From Lachnospiraceae bacterium (GTDB taxonomy: Bacteria; Bacillota; Clostridia; Lachnospirales; Lachnospiraceae), in NCBI GenBank assembly GCA_024404675.1, contig JAKSPO010000013.1, positions 1 to 54,408 of the forward strand: a stretch of DNA of 54,408 nt. Direction: 5' to 3'. The stretch's first letter is position 1, and every line of letters begins with the position of its first letter. Of this stretch, positions 54,389 to 54,408 are shown piece by piece. The notes below the pieces were generated by a model. That model was not told the DNA's origin and did no database searches. It was given only the letters and a program-made list of their open reading frames with translations. The translations under genes were made by a program, and so were the position numbers.

Positions 54389-54408
54389 TCTCAAAAAAGC
54401 ATAATAAC

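Overview
The window reads as a chromosomal segment of a Gram-positive, low-to-mid GC member of the Clostridia, most likely a Lachnospiraceae-type gut or rumen bacterium. The reasons are strong GGAGG ribosome binding sites, consensus sigma-A promoters, frequent sugar ABC importers with lipoprotein binding proteins, an XPD-like helicase with an N-terminal nuclease signature, a DUF5696/YIP1 sugar cluster, and no outer-membrane genes. The genus cannot be fixed from the sequence alone. No rRNA, tRNA, CRISPR array, prophage or insertion sequence was recognised.

Layout. Positions 1-4916 hold the str operon on the minus strand (rpsL, rpsG, fusA, tuf), with a strong promoter and a hairpin-rich leader before rpsL, a second strong promoter just before tuf and a terminator after it. 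Positions 5116-11162 hold a small secreted protein, rpoD, the divergent gltX-helicase pair and a DUF1292 protein. Positions 11310-13862 encode a nuclease-helicase fusion. Class II aldolase (fba) is at 14070-15038.

Positions 15221-32850 are the most distinctive part. A long minus-strand cluster runs from a divergent AraC-type regulator: a 994-residue membrane-anchored binding protein, two permeases, an NHL/TPR-like surface protein, a YIP1-like membrane protein, a DUF5696 surface protein, two more permeases, a second lipoprotein binding protein, a cytoplasmic GH3 glycosidase and a signal peptidase. It has two full permease pairs but no ATPase, so a shared ATPase elsewhere is implied. I infer surface capture or processing of a glycan, import of oligosaccharides by two importers, and intracellular trimming by GH3. 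The glycan is unknown.

Positions 32861-38023 hold a HAD phosphatase and an envelope operon (PAP2 phosphatase, GT2/GtrA fusion, phosphodiester glycosidase, 530-residue membrane protein). Positions 38182-43821 hold a sodium/solute symporter, CCA-adding enzyme and glycogen phosphorylase, all minus strand. Positions 44059-47890 hold a third sugar importer operon behind a small lipoprotein. Positions 48233-54309 hold a small acidic protein, an FGGY sugar kinase, a HAD phosphatase, a DUF4097-like membrane protein, a thioesterase, an MBL hydrolase, a NUDIX hydrolase and a patatin-like lipase. Carbohydrate uptake and storage genes dominate, which fits a saccharolytic anaerobe.
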